A stretch of DNA of 47,463 nucleotides from Tistrella bauzanensis (GTDB lineage Bacteria; Pseudomonadota; Alphaproteobacteria; Tistrellales; Tistrellaceae): the NCBI RefSeq assembly GCF_014636235.1, contig NZ_BMDZ01000044.1, forward strand, positions 1 to 47,463, written 5' to 3'. Of the stretch, positions 35,063 through 43,555 are shown piece after piece; position 1 is the first letter of the stretch, and every line of letters starts with the position of its first letter. The position numbers and the translations under genes were made by a program. Under the pieces are notes generated by a model, which was given only the letters and a program-made list of their open reading frames with translations, was not told where the DNA came from and did no database searches.

Positions 35063-37228
35063 CTAGATATTGTCTCGACGGATGATCTGCAAGCGCTCGA
35101 TGATGTCGTCGGCCTCGTCGTCATCCGCGCCGGCATCAGGGATCAGCCGGCTGTCGGGCAGCAGAACCCGCACGGTCGTGCCCTGGCTCGGCTGGCTTTC
35201 AAGCAGCACCTCGCCGTCATGCAGGTCGACCATCGCCTTCACCAGCGACATGCCAAGGCCGGTGCCCTCATAACGTCGCGACAGTGAACTGTCGATCTGC
35301 TCGAACGGCTGGAAGACCCGTTGAATGTCTTCGGCCGCGATGCCGATGCCGGTATCGGCGACATAGATCTCGATCGTGCCGCCAGCGCCGTCGGTTCCAT
35401 GGTGGTGGCGCACGCCCAGTTCCACACGCCCCCCCGGATCGGTGAACTTGACTGCGTTCGACAGCAGGTTCAGCAGAACCTGGGTCAGCTTGCGTTCATC
35501 GGCGCGAATCTCGGCGTTGCGCAGCGGTTCCGGCAGGTCGACCACCAGATCCAGCCCGCCGCGACGCGCACGCTCGGCCACCATCCGGCGGCTGCGCTCC
35601 AGCAGGAAGCGGATCGGCACCTCGGCATTCTCGACCGCCAGCTTGCCGGCCTCGGCCTTCGACAGGTCCAGGATGTCGTTGATCAGCGACAGAAGATGCT
35701 GGCCCGACTGGCGGATATCGGCGACATATTCCTCCTGCTTGGCACTCAGCGGTCCGAACAGGCCGGATTGCAGCATCTCCGAGAAGCCCAGAATGGCGTT
35801 GAGCGGTGTGCGCAGTTCGTGGCTCATATTGGCCAGGAATTCGGCCTTGCTGCGCGCGGCCGCCAATGCGGCATCACGCGCCAGGCTCATCCCCTCGGCC
35901 AGTTCCACCAGCCGCGCGGTTTGTTCCTCCAGCCGTTCGCGGGTGTCCTGCAACTCATGCAGGTTTTCTTCCAGCTGCCGTTCCTTGACCTTGATCGCGG
36001 TGGCATCGACATGCACGCCCACAACCAGCCCGCCGGTCATCAACCGCTCGCGGATCTGCAGCCAGCGGCCGTCGACATTCCGCTGATCGAGGATGCCGGT
36101 CGGATTGCGATGCTTGCGGACCCGCTCGGCGATCCAGGCCTCACGCTCGGTCAGCCCCACATCGATGCGCCCGGAATCGATCTCCTCGCGCAGCATGGCG
36201 ACAAAGGCGGTGCCCGGACGGGTCAGATGCATCGGCACGCCATAAAACTCGCGATACCGGCTGTTGCAGAACACCAGCCGGTCTTCGGCATCGAACAGCA
36301 CCAGGCCCGCCGACATCGCATCCAGCGCCTCGTCCAGCACCCGATGGCTGCGTTCCGCCGCCTGAGTCTCGCGCCGCTGGTCCGAAATATCGACCAGAGT
36401 CCAGGCCACACGGTCCAGGGCATGGTCTGTGTGCCGGTCGGCCACCGCCGCCAGGCGCAGCCAGCGGCCATCGCCCGCGGCGCCGATCTGGCATTCCACC
36501 GACAAACGGTCGCGCAGTCCGCGCCGCATCTCGTCCAGAAGCGCCGTCACCCGCGCACCTGCCATCCCCAGCCGCGACAGGAACGCCTCCAGCGACAGGG
36601 TACCATCGCCATCCGCGATCAGCGCCACAGCCCGGGCATTGGCGATCCGCACCCGTCCATCCGGATCCGTGACCAGCAGCCCCACCTCGGCCGCCTCCAC
36701 GGCCAGCCCCACCGGCGCCTCGGCCTGGATGGCGGGCCGCATGGCGGCGGCATCGTCACCGGTTGAGGCCGCCTGATCGAGCGTGATGGCGATGCCGCGC
36801 ATGGTGATGCCGCCCGAGCCCGAGACCGCGCGTGCCCCCAGGGCGACGACCAGATTGCCCGCCGTCCAGCTGCGTGGGGCGCCGGTGGTCAGGGCGCGCA
36901 GCAGCACAGCCTCCAGATCATCGGCCGCGACCGGCGTCAACCGGCATGCCAGTTCGTCCAGCCCCATCAGCCGGTGCGGCTCATCGGTCAGATGCGCGGA
37001 CGGCACCGGCGAGGCGCCGGTGGCCGCGGATGGCCGCTGCCAGATCATCACGAATGTCTGGCCCGGTTCCAGACGCCGGACGTCGGGCGACACGCCATCC
37101 GCCACCGGCAGCATCTGGCCAGGCTGCCCGGTCGGGCCGGCCATCTCTGACTGAAGCGGCTCCGGGCGCCAGATGTCCGGGCCGCCTGTCTCGCTCACGG
37201 ACGTTGTTTCGCCCATACCGTCGCTCAC
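35063..37228 (-). CDS. Multi-PAS sensor histidine kinase
   Basis: A cytoplasmic kinase of about 721 residues. The N-terminal 200 residues are low in recognisable motifs. A PAS-like segment follows (AEVGLLVTDPDGRVRIANAR), then a PAS_7-type domain at about 285-410 (DALDAMSAGLVLFDAEDRLV), a coiled coil, HisKA with phospho-acceptor His470 in SHELRTPLNAILGF, and an intact ATPase domain (NLLSNAVKF, DTGIGI, GTGLGMSLV). There is no receiver domain. I take the GTG at 37228, which has AGAGG just upstream; ATGs at 37216 and 37255 are possible. The DUF2336 gene lies 150 bp upstream on the same strand, a pairing that suggests a common signalling module. Confidence 0.9.
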   Translation of the reverse strand: MSDGMGETTSVSETGGPDIWRPEPLQSEMAGPTGQPGQMLPVADGVSPDVRRLEPGQTFVMIWQRPSAATGASPVPSAHLTDEPHRLMGLDELACRLTPVAADDLEAVLLRALTTGAPRSWTAGNLVVALGARAVSGSGGITMRGIAITLDQAASTGDDAAAMRPAIQAEAPVGLAVEAAEVGLLVTDPDGRVRIANARAVALIADGDGTLSLEAFLSRLGMAGARVTALLDEMRRGLRDRLSVECQIGAAGDGRWLRLAAVADRHTDHALDRVAWTLVDISDQRRETQAAERSHRVLDEALDAMSAGLVLFDAEDRLVFCNSRYREFYGVPMHLTRPGTAFVAMLREEIDSGRIDVGLTEREAWIAERVRKHRNPTGILDQRNVDGRWLQIRERLMTGGLVVGVHVDATAIKVKERQLEENLHELQDTRERLEEQTARLVELAEGMSLARDAALAAARSKAEFLANMSHELRTPLNAILGFSEMLQSGLFGPLSAKQEEYVADIRQSGQHLLSLINDILDLSKAEAGKLAVENAEVPIRFLLERSRRMVAERARRGGLDLVVDLPEPLRNAEIRADERKLTQVLLNLLSNAVKFTDPGGRVELGVRHHHGTDGAGGTIEIYVADTGIGIAAEDIQRVFQPFEQIDSSLSRRYEGTGLGMSLVKAMVDLHDGEVLLESQPSQGTTVRVLLPDSRLIPDAGADDDEADDIIERLQIIRRDNI

Positions 37229-37378
37229 ACCACCTCTGTCATCAGCCCGCCGCACATGGTCACGGAAGGGCGGTCCATACGGGGAGACAGCGCGATACTA
37301 TGCCTGTCGCGCCCACATCACCACATGAACCGAACCATTGCGGGGGAACCAAAAGGACGCGGGGGGCGTCTCATCCGC

Positions 37379-38482
37379 TCAGGCCGCCCGATCATCGGTG
37401 GCAAGACGGCTGATCAGATAATCCAGATTGTCGCTGTCGATCCCTTCGACCTGGGTCAGAACCCGCTCGATCAACGTGGAGCGGTATCTGAGCCGGTCAC
37501 CCGGGCGACCATCATACTGCATTTCACGGGCAACGTCGATGGCCGCCATCATCGCATTCGCCAGCGGCGGCGGTATGCGGGCGGCATCGAGCAGCCGCAT
37601 CAGCCCCTTGCGGCCCGGATCCTCGATCAGGCGCTGGGCATTGACCAGCGTCACGCCGGCCAGCCGCGAGATGCCGCGATCGAAGAAGCCGCGATCGCCG
37701 ATGCACAGCGCCCGGAACAGAATGGTCGGCGTCAGCCGGCGTGCCGCGTACAGCACATCGACCAGCGCGTCCGGATCGTCGGTGCCCGACGGGTCGATCA
37801 GGCCGATGACCGCACGCTCCCGCCCCGCCAGAGCCAGTCCCAGCGCCATGTCGGCCGGCACGTCGCTGCGCCGGACAAGCTGGCTGCGCAACCGGTCGGA
37901 CACAACCGAGACCAGCCGCTCGCTGACCTTCACCGGCAGGACCGGTCGCGAGATAACCCCTTCCTGCACCGTCTCGTTGGCAGGAAAGCGGTCGATCGCG
38001 GTCATCAGTGCCGTTTCGGGAAGGTCCGCCCCGGGGTTGTTCACCACGGTCTCCACGGCCTCTTCCACACCGTGCGCCACGATGGTCTGGCTCAGTTCGG
38101 CCGAAATCTCGCGCCGCCGCGCCACGGCCTGCTGGGCGGCACCAGGCTGGGCACGCACGATCTCCATCAGATCGTCATCGGTCAGCGCTTCCGAGAATTC
38201 AAGGATCGGCGTCGCCACCGGCACCACGTCGCGGGCCAGCGCATGCGCCACGTCATGCGGCACGCCGGGATTGTCCTTCAACGCCTCCGACAGTGCTGCG
38301 CGAACCCGCACCTCCGCGTCGCGCAGCATCAGCCGGAAAATATCCTCGGCAAGCCGGCGCTCGGCATCGGTCATTTCACCCCCGGCATGAACGGCGGCGA
38401 CCTTGCGGGCCACGTCTTCGCGCCGCTCAGCCGTCGGTTCGGCCAAGAGACGGCGAATGTCTTCCTCGCTCAATTTCGACAT
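37379..38482 (-). CDS. DUF2336 domain protein
   Basis: A 367-residue alpha-helical protein of the alphaproteobacterial DUF2336 family, with HEAT-like repeats visible as recurring helical pairs (EVRVRAALSEALKDNPGVPH, then DDDLMEIVRAQPGAAQQAVA). No catalytic motif and no signal peptide. Related proteins occur near sensor kinases and chemotaxis or cell-cycle genes and probably mediate protein contacts. GGGAGG about five bases before the ATG sets the start. It is the first gene of a minus-strand run with the PAS kinase. Function is inferred from neighbourhood only. Confidence 0.85.
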   Translation of the reverse strand: MSKLSEEDIRRLLAEPTAERREDVARKVAAVHAGGEMTDAERRLAEDIFRLMLRDAEVRVRAALSEALKDNPGVPHDVAHALARDVVPVATPILEFSEALTDDDLMEIVRAQPGAAQQAVARRREISAELSQTIVAHGVEEAVETVVNNPGADLPETALMTAIDRFPANETVQEGVISRPVLPVKVSERLVSVVSDRLRSQLVRRSDVPADMALGLALAGRERAVIGLIDPSGTDDPDALVDVLYAARRLTPTILFRALCIGDRGFFDRGISRLAGVTLVNAQRLIEDPGRKGLMRLLDAARIPPPLANAMMAAIDVAREMQYDGRPGDRLRYRSTLIERVLTQVEGIDSDNLDYLISRLATDDRAA

Positions 38483-38837
38483 CGACGACCTCCCAGGTCC
38501 GCTCTCATTCGCACTCTGTCATGATCCATGACCTGTTCGTCTTGACAGACGTCCGGGCTGCGTAGCGTCCCGTTGCGGAGCGAACACTTGCAGTGTACGA
38601 CATCACCGCGTCGGGCGCCACGCACGACGCGGATACCGGCAAGCGGGCGGGAAACCGGGGGAGCGGAGAACCGTCAGGCAATGCGGCGACAGGACGCACC
38701 AGCCCCCCGCATCATCTGCGCTAGATTGACCGGAGCGCCCGGACGGGCCGGTCGGGGCAGCCGGATCGTCCGCCGAGTCGCCGCCATAAACCGCGCGGGC
38801 ACCGAATGTCCCGCCGAAAGACGTGAGGACAACAGTC
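38483..38837. other. 355-bp divergent intergenic region
   Basis: No gene is seen between DUF2336 and the cytochrome c gene. TTGACA at 38542-38547 is a perfect -35 hexamer on the plus strand, but the best following hexamer (TAGCGT, 15-bp spacing) is poor. A small palindrome TCATG-ATC-CATGA lies at 38519-38531. Confidence 0.4.
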
Positions 38838-39251
38838 ATGTTCCATCCCCGGCACATCACCCGCCATTCCGTCACCAGAGTGCGGGCCGCCGCATTGACC
38901 GCCGCCACACTCGCAGCACTGGCCGCCGGCCCGGCCCTGGCCGATGGCGACGCCGCCAAGGGCGAGAAGATCTTCGCCCGGTGCAAGGCCTGCCACACCA
39001 TCGACGCCGGCGGCCCCAACCGGGTCGGCCCCAATCTGCACGGCGTGGTCGGCCGCGGCGCCGGAGAGACCGAAAGTTTCAAATATTCCAACGTCATGAA
39101 AGACAGCGGCATCGTCTGGACGCCCGAAAACCTCGATGCCTATCTGACGGCCCCGGCCAAGTTCCTGAAGGGCAACCGGATGAGTTTCGCAGGGCTTGCA
39201 AAAGCCGAGGACCGCGCCGACATCATCGCCTACCTGTCGGCCCAGAAGTAA
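38838..39251 (+). CDS. Periplasmic class I cytochrome c
   Basis: A 137-residue precursor with a Sec signal peptide (1-35, cleavage after ALA), giving a mature protein of about 100 residues. Heme is attached at Cys49/Cys52 with His53 as proximal ligand (CKACH), and Met115 in [10 protein letters not shown] is the distal ligand. The [13 protein letters not shown] and FKYSNVM segments match mitochondrial/alphaproteobacterial cytochrome c2-type proteins, so it probably carries electrons between the bc1 complex and an oxidase. GAGGA eight bases upstream supports the ATG at 38838. It appears monocistronic; no terminator is obvious before the next gene. Confidence 0.95.
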   Translation: MFHPRHITRHSVTRVRAAALTAATLAALAAGPALADGDAAKGEKIFARCKACHTIDAGGPNRVGPNLHGVVGRGAGETESFKYSNVMKDSGIVWTPENLDAYLTAPAKFLKGNRMSFAGLAKAEDRADIIAYLSAQK

Positions 39252-39327
39252 ACGCGCGGCCGCAACGCCGTGATCGCAGCCCGTTGACCACGACAACCCT
39301 TTGACCGCGACCCTGCCCTCTCAGATC

Positions 39328-39981
39328 ATGGACCGGCTGTGTGGCGCGATGCGCGCCCCGCAGCCAGCCACGGCCGATACCGCCGCCGCACTCGACGATG
39401 CCGTCGCGGCAGCACGCGCCTGCACGCTGTGCGCGCCCGCACTGCCGCGTGGGCCGCGGCCGGTGCTGCGCGCCCATGCCACCGCGCGCATCCTGGTCGT
39501 CGGCCAGGCCCCCGGTACCCGCGTTCATGAAACCGGCATCCCCTGGAACGACCCCAGCGGCGACCGGCTGCGCGACTGGATGGGGATCGACCGTGCCGTG
39601 TTCTACGATGCGGATCGCGTGGCGATCATTCCGATGGGATTCTGCTATCCGGGCCGTGGCGCCGGCGGCGATCTGCCGCCCCGCCCCGAATGCGCCCCGG
39701 CATGGCATCCGCGCCTGCTGCCGCATCTGCCCGACCTGCGACTGATGGTGCTGGCCGGCGCCTATGCCGTGGGTGCCTATGCCCGCCCGCTGCTGGGCGC
39801 CGAGATGGCCCGGCGGCCCTTGTCGGAGGTGATCGCCGCCTGGGCGCGACTGCCGGCCGTGATCATGCCCCTGCCCCACCCGTCGCCCCGCAACCGCCGC
39901 TGGTTGAGCCAGCGACCATGGTTCGACACGATCGTGGTGCCGGAACTGCGCCGGCGGGTGGCGGCGGCGCTCGACAGCTAG
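39328..39981 (+). CDS. Uracil-DNA glycosylase family protein
   Basis: A 217-residue member of the UDG-like superfamily (YqfB/DUF4326-free, SMUG-like fold). The conserved VVGQAPGTRVHETGIPWNDP (active-site loop), GDRLRDWMG and a C-terminal LPHPSPRNR motif are visible. A CTLC pair near residue 33 resembles part of the iron-sulfur cysteine set of family 4/5 enzymes, but the remaining cysteines are not arranged as in those families. DNA repair is therefore inferred, not shown. The ATG at 39328 is a choice between several weak options; a TTG at 39301 is also in frame. Its stop overlaps the convergent hydrolase stop in the palindrome CTAG. Confidence 0.8.
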   Translation: MDRLCGAMRAPQPATADTAAALDDAVAAARACTLCAPALPRGPRPVLRAHATARILVVGQAPGTRVHETGIPWNDPSGDRLRDWMGIDRAVFYDADRVAIIPMGFCYPGRGAGGDLPPRPECAPAWHPRLLPHLPDLRLMVLAGAYAVGAYARPLLGAEMARRPLSEVIAAWARLPAVIMPLPHPSPRNRRWLSQRPWFDTIVVPELRRRVAAALDS

Positions 39982-41177
39982 TCGCCGTGCCGCACCACCC
40001 AGCGCCCGACATCGGCCCAGACCACCGGCGCGTTCAGGTCGCGCAACAGCATGTGCCAGCCTTGGGGATAGGTGTGGATCTGCACGGCCGTGCCGCCGCC
40101 CGCGGTCAGACGCTCGCGGAAATTCAGCACCGCCCGCCGCGGCAGAACCTGTTCGTTGCGGCCATACAAGGCCAGAACCGGCCTGTCGATATGATCGGCG
40201 GCGCTGGTTGCCTGTTCCATCAGATCGACCAGACCATAGATCGCATCGGCGCGGGTGGTTTTCAGCACCAGCGGGTCGCGGCCCAGCGCATAGAGCATCG
40301 CCAGATTGTCCGACGGCCGGATGTCCAGCCCGCCGCCATCCAATGGCAGCCACGGCGCGACATGGGCGGTCGACCACAGCATCCAGCGTTGATACGGCTC
40401 CAAGGTCGACCAGCCCCAGACGGCGGGCGCCACCAGCACCAGACCTGCGGGGCGTGCCTCGGGCGGCAGTTGATCTGCGACACGGGCATTGGCGGCGATG
40501 ACCACAGCCCCGCCCATGCTTTCGCCCATCCAGATCAGCGGCAGCCCGGGATGGCGGGCCGCGATGACCCGCGTGGCATCTTCCAGATCGTGGACCAGCG
40601 CATCGGTGCCGGGCCAGATACCCGCACGCGGCGCCTGACCGAAGCCGCGCTGGTCATAGGCATAGGTCTCGATCCCAGCCGTGGCCCAGACCGGCGCCGG
40701 CAGGGCGAAGGCCCGGCGATAATCGTTGAAGCCATGCAGGGCGATCACCACGGCACGGGTGGGCGTGCCGGCGGGTGGCCGCCAGTGCCACATGGGCAAC
40801 ACCGTGCCATCCGCCACCTGAAGCCGCGCCGCAACTGGCTCGATCCCGGCGGCGGCCGATATCGCGGCCGGGCTGGTGGGCTCGGCCAGCACCAGCCGCG
40901 CCTCCTGCCAGGCGACCGATGCCGCCTCGGGCGAGCGATGGCGATGGCGCAGCGATGCCGGCGGCAGAACGCCGGCGGCATCGCCATAGGCCACGGCCGG
41001 CAGAGGCTCGGGCTCGATCTGGACGTCATGGCGCTCAGGGCCGCGACCGATGCTGAGCGGCGCGCAGCCGGCCGCCGCCGCGGCGGCCAGAAACAGCGCC
41101 AGCATCAGCGGCGCGCGCCCGCGCAAGACGCGCCCGCAAGCGGCGAGGCGCGCACGATCTGCGATGTCACAGTTCAC
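39978..41177 (-). CDS. Alpha/beta hydrolase lipoprotein (monoacylglycerol-lipase-like)
   Basis: A 399-residue serine hydrolase. The N-terminus has a hydrophobic stretch ending AAAGC, a lipobox with Cys38, so a membrane-attached lipoprotein is likely. The alpha/beta fold shows the oxyanion motif ALHGFNDYRRAF (147-158), DQRGFG, and nucleophile Ser220 in GESMGG. This is the lysophospholipase/monoacylglycerol lipase group, acting on lipid esters. The acid and a C-terminal His (GWHMLL) complete the triad. The GTG start at 41177 overlaps the stop of the crotonase gene (GTGA), implying coupled translation; however it gives a 23-residue pre-signal extension, so an internal start near Met25 is possible. 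Confidence 0.85.
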   Translation of the reverse strand: MNCDIADRARLAACGRVLRGRAPLMLALFLAAAAAAGCAPLSIGRGPERHDVQIEPEPLPAVAYGDAAGVLPPASLRHRHRSPEAASVAWQEARLVLAEPTSPAAISAAAGIEPVAARLQVADGTVLPMWHWRPPAGTPTRAVVIALHGFNDYRRAFALPAPVWATAGIETYAYDQRGFGQAPRAGIWPGTDALVHDLEDATRVIAARHPGLPLIWMGESMGGAVVIAANARVADQLPPEARPAGLVLVAPAVWGWSTLEPYQRWMLWSTAHVAPWLPLDGGGLDIRPSDNLAMLYALGRDPLVLKTTRADAIYGLVDLMEQATSAADHIDRPVLALYGRNEQVLPRRAVLNFRERLTAGGGTAVQIHTYPQGWHMLLRDLNAPVVWADVGRWVVRHGD

Positions 41178-41986
41178 CGGCCTTCATAGACGGGCTTGCG
41201 CTTGGCAAGGAAGGCGCCAAGACCAGCATCGAAATCATCGGTGCGGCTCGATGCCACGAACGCTTCCTGTTCACGCGCCAATTGCTGCCCCAGCGGATTG
41301 TCGAGGCTCTCCGACACCAGCCTGCGGGTGCGGGCATAGGCAAGCGTCGGCCCGGCCGCCAGCTTCGCCGCCAGCTTCGCGGCTTCGGCCGGCACCTCCG
41401 CCGCCGGCACGATCCGGTTGACCAGCCCCCATGCCCGGGCGGTTTCAGCATCGACCGGTTCGTTCAACAGCAGCATCTCCATGGCGAGCTTCGGCCCGAT
41501 CAGCCGGGGCAGCACGAAGGTGGACCCGCCATCCGGGCTGGTGCCGATACCGGTATAGGCCATCACCAGCTTGGCTTCCGCCGCCATCACCACCAGATCA
41601 CAGGCCATCGCCAACGACACGCCGGCGCCGGCGGCGACACCATTCACGCCGGCGATGATCGGCTTGGACAGCCGCGCCATCGCCAGCACGATCTCGTGAA
41701 AGGCGGCAACCAGCTGATTGGCCCGATGCGGGCGCTCGGCCCCTTTGGCATCGTGCAGATGTGACAGGTCGCCGCCGGCCATGAAGGCGCGACCCGCGCC
41801 GGTCAGCAACACCGCCCGCACGGCCGGATCGCCATCGGCGGACATAATGGCTTCCAGCAGATCCACCCCCATCGCCGGGTTGAAGGCGTGCAACACCTCC
41901 GGACGATTGAGCGTGATGGTCGCAACGCCGTCCGCCACCGCGAGGGTGACGGTTCCGGACCCGATCGGGCGGGCGGTATCGGTCAT
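41174..41986 (-). CDS. Enoyl-CoA hydratase/isomerase (PaaG-like)
   Basis: A 270-residue crotonase of full length. Oxyanion elements are in RAFMAGGDL and NGVAAGAGVSL. Both Glu residues of classical hydratases are missing, but Asp in GTSPDGGSTF sits where PaaG-type isomerases keep their catalytic Asp. An isomerase acting on an enoyl- or epoxy-CoA is therefore more likely than a hydratase. The ATG at 41986 has GGAG ten bases upstream. The stop overlaps the start of the lipase-like gene by four bases. A thiolase gene lies just upstream on the same strand, separated by a long hairpin. Confidence 0.9.
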   Translation of the reverse strand: MTDTARPIGSGTVTLAVADGVATITLNRPEVLHAFNPAMGVDLLEAIMSADGDPAVRAVLLTGAGRAFMAGGDLSHLHDAKGAERPHRANQLVAAFHEIVLAMARLSKPIIAGVNGVAAGAGVSLAMACDLVVMAAEAKLVMAYTGIGTSPDGGSTFVLPRLIGPKLAMEMLLLNEPVDAETARAWGLVNRIVPAAEVPAEAAKLAAKLAAGPTLAYARTRRLVSESLDNPLGQQLAREQEAFVASSRTDDFDAGLGAFLAKRKPVYEGR

Positions 41987-42012
41987 GGCACAGGGTCTCC
42001 GAACAGGGGCAC

Positions 42013-42051
42013 ATGATCAATGCGTCGGCAGCGAACCGACGCATTGATCAT
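42013..42051. terminator. Perfect 16-bp hairpin between thiolase and crotonase genes
   Basis: ATGATCAATGCGTCGG (42013-42028) pairs exactly with CCGACGCATTGATCAT (42036-42051) across a 7-nt loop. It lies 65-103 bp after the thiolase stop and about 27 bp before the crotonase start. There is no U-tract, so attenuation, an operator or a processing site are as likely as simple termination. Confidence 0.65.
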
Positions 42052-42115
42052 CGACTTCAGGTGGACAACATTACCAGCAGCACAACGCGCCGTCAGCGCG
42101 AGACGCGCCGCCGGT

Positions 42116-43300
42116 TCAGCGGGCGACGTTCTCGTAGAGAACCGCCATGCCCTGACCCGCACCCATGCACATCGACACGATGGCATAGCGCTGGCCGGTG
42201 TTCACCAGATGATTCATCGCAACGATGGTCATCCGGGCGCCGGTCGCTCCGGGAGGATGGCCGATCGAAATGCCGCTGCCGTAAAGATTGGTCACGTCGC
42301 GCGGCACGCCAAGCTTTGCCTCGGCATGCAGATTGACCGCGGCGAAGGCCTCGTTGATCTCGTAATAGTCGATGTCCGATACCTTCAGCCCGCGCTTGTC
42401 GAGCAGCGCCTGGATCGCGGGCACCGGGCCACAGCCCATGATCCGCGGCGGCACGCCGACGATCGCCCAGTCGACCAGCCGCACCACCGGCGCCACGCCC
42501 TCGGCTTCCAGCGCCGCGCGATCGCCGACCACCACGAAGGCCGAGCCGTCGGTGACACCGCTGGAATTGCCCGGCGTCACCCGGCCGCCCTTGCGGAACA
42601 CCGGATTGAGCCTGGCCAGCTTTTCCAGCGTCACATCCGGACGCGGGAACTCGTCCATGTCCATGATGCGGGTCTTGCGACCCTCACGCACCTCGATCGG
42701 CTTGATCTGGGCGGCCAGAAAGCCATTCGTCATCGCGGCGCCGGCGCGCTGCTGGCTCATCAACGCCCATTCATCCATGGCCTCGCGGGTATAGCCGCAA
42801 TCATCCGCCAGGTTCTCGGCCGTCTCACCCATCAGCTCGCGGCTGAACGGGTCGCGATAGGCCCAGTCGAGGGTGTCGATCACCTCGCCGGGGCCGCGCT
42901 TCATGCCCCAGCGCACGCCGGTCATGACATAGGGGCCACGGCTGAAATTCTCGCCGCCGCCGGCAAGCGCCATGCGCCCATGGCCTGAGACGATCTGTTC
43001 GGCCGCACTCAGAATGGCCTGCGTGCCCGACCCGCAGGCCCGGCTGACATTCAGCGCGGCACTCTCGATCGGCATACCGATCTTGAGCGCGATGGCCCGG
43101 CTGGCGAAATAGCCGTCATGGTCCACCGGCAGCACATTGCCCCAGACCAGATGGTCCATCTTCTCAGGCCCGATCCCCGCCTTTTCCAGGCAGGCCGTGG
43201 CCGCGTGGGCGCCGAGCTCGACCATCGGCACGTCCTTCAGCGACTTGCCGTAGTCGCCGAACGGCGTGCGCATGCCGCCGGCCAGCACGATCTCGGTCAT
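42116..43300 (-). CDS. Thiolase (acetyl-CoA C-acyltransferase)
   Basis: A 394-residue thiolase that cleaves or forms 3-oxoacyl-CoA. Catalytic residues are Cys89 (NVSRACGSG), His348 in GHPPGATG and Cys378 in CMGAGQG, with the NEAFA motif before them. All are intact. Two Pro after His348 (HPP rather than HPI/HPL) are slightly unusual. The ribosome site AAGGGAG six bases before the ATG is good. The gene is divergent from the NADP-dependent reductase across 255 bp that include a 30-bp palindrome, and precedes the PaaG-like crotonase. This suggests a fatty- or aryl-CoA degradation unit. Confidence 0.95.
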   Translation of the reverse strand: MTEIVLAGGMRTPFGDYGKSLKDVPMVELGAHAATACLEKAGIGPEKMDHLVWGNVLPVDHDGYFASRAIALKIGMPIESAALNVSRACGSGTQAILSAAEQIVSGHGRMALAGGGENFSRGPYVMTGVRWGMKRGPGEVIDTLDWAYRDPFSRELMGETAENLADDCGYTREAMDEWALMSQQRAGAAMTNGFLAAQIKPIEVREGRKTRIMDMDEFPRPDVTLEKLARLNPVFRKGGRVTPGNSSGVTDGSAFVVVGDRAALEAEGVAPVVRLVDWAIVGVPPRIMGCGPVPAIQALLDKRGLKVSDIDYYEINEAFAAVNLHAEAKLGVPRDVTNLYGSGISIGHPPGATGARMTIVAMNHLVNTGQRYAIVSMCMGAGQGMAVLYENVAR

Positions 43301-43464
43301 CGGTTTCTCCCTTGTGTTCTGATTGGTGGATCATCGATCGGACATGCGATCGACGGCGCATGCCATCATACCCGCATGCTGCACGGCCCTGAGCATCAGG
43401 CAGGCGGCACGTTCGGGCAACCCTGTTGATCGATGCATCCCGTTGGGCGATTTTGCGCCCGATC

Positions 43465-43494
43465 CTACTTCAAACAAACGAGTGTTTGAAGTAG
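43465..43494. promoter_or_regulatory. Palindromic operator between thiolase and reductase genes
   Basis: CTACTTCAAACA (43465-43476) and TGTTTGAAGTAG (43483-43494) are perfect inverted 12-mers around AACGAG. The size and symmetry are typical of a TetR-family operator; the core CAAACA...TGTTTG recalls sites of TetR regulators controlling acyl-CoA and quinone-reductase genes in proteobacteria. It lies 62 bp before the reductase start and 165 bp before the thiolase start. No TetR gene is in the window. Confidence 0.85.
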
Positions 43495-43555
43495 GCTGCC
43501 GGTCACGCCGCATCCGGCGGCCCAGCCTGTCGCCATCAACCGAGAGACCCCGCCG

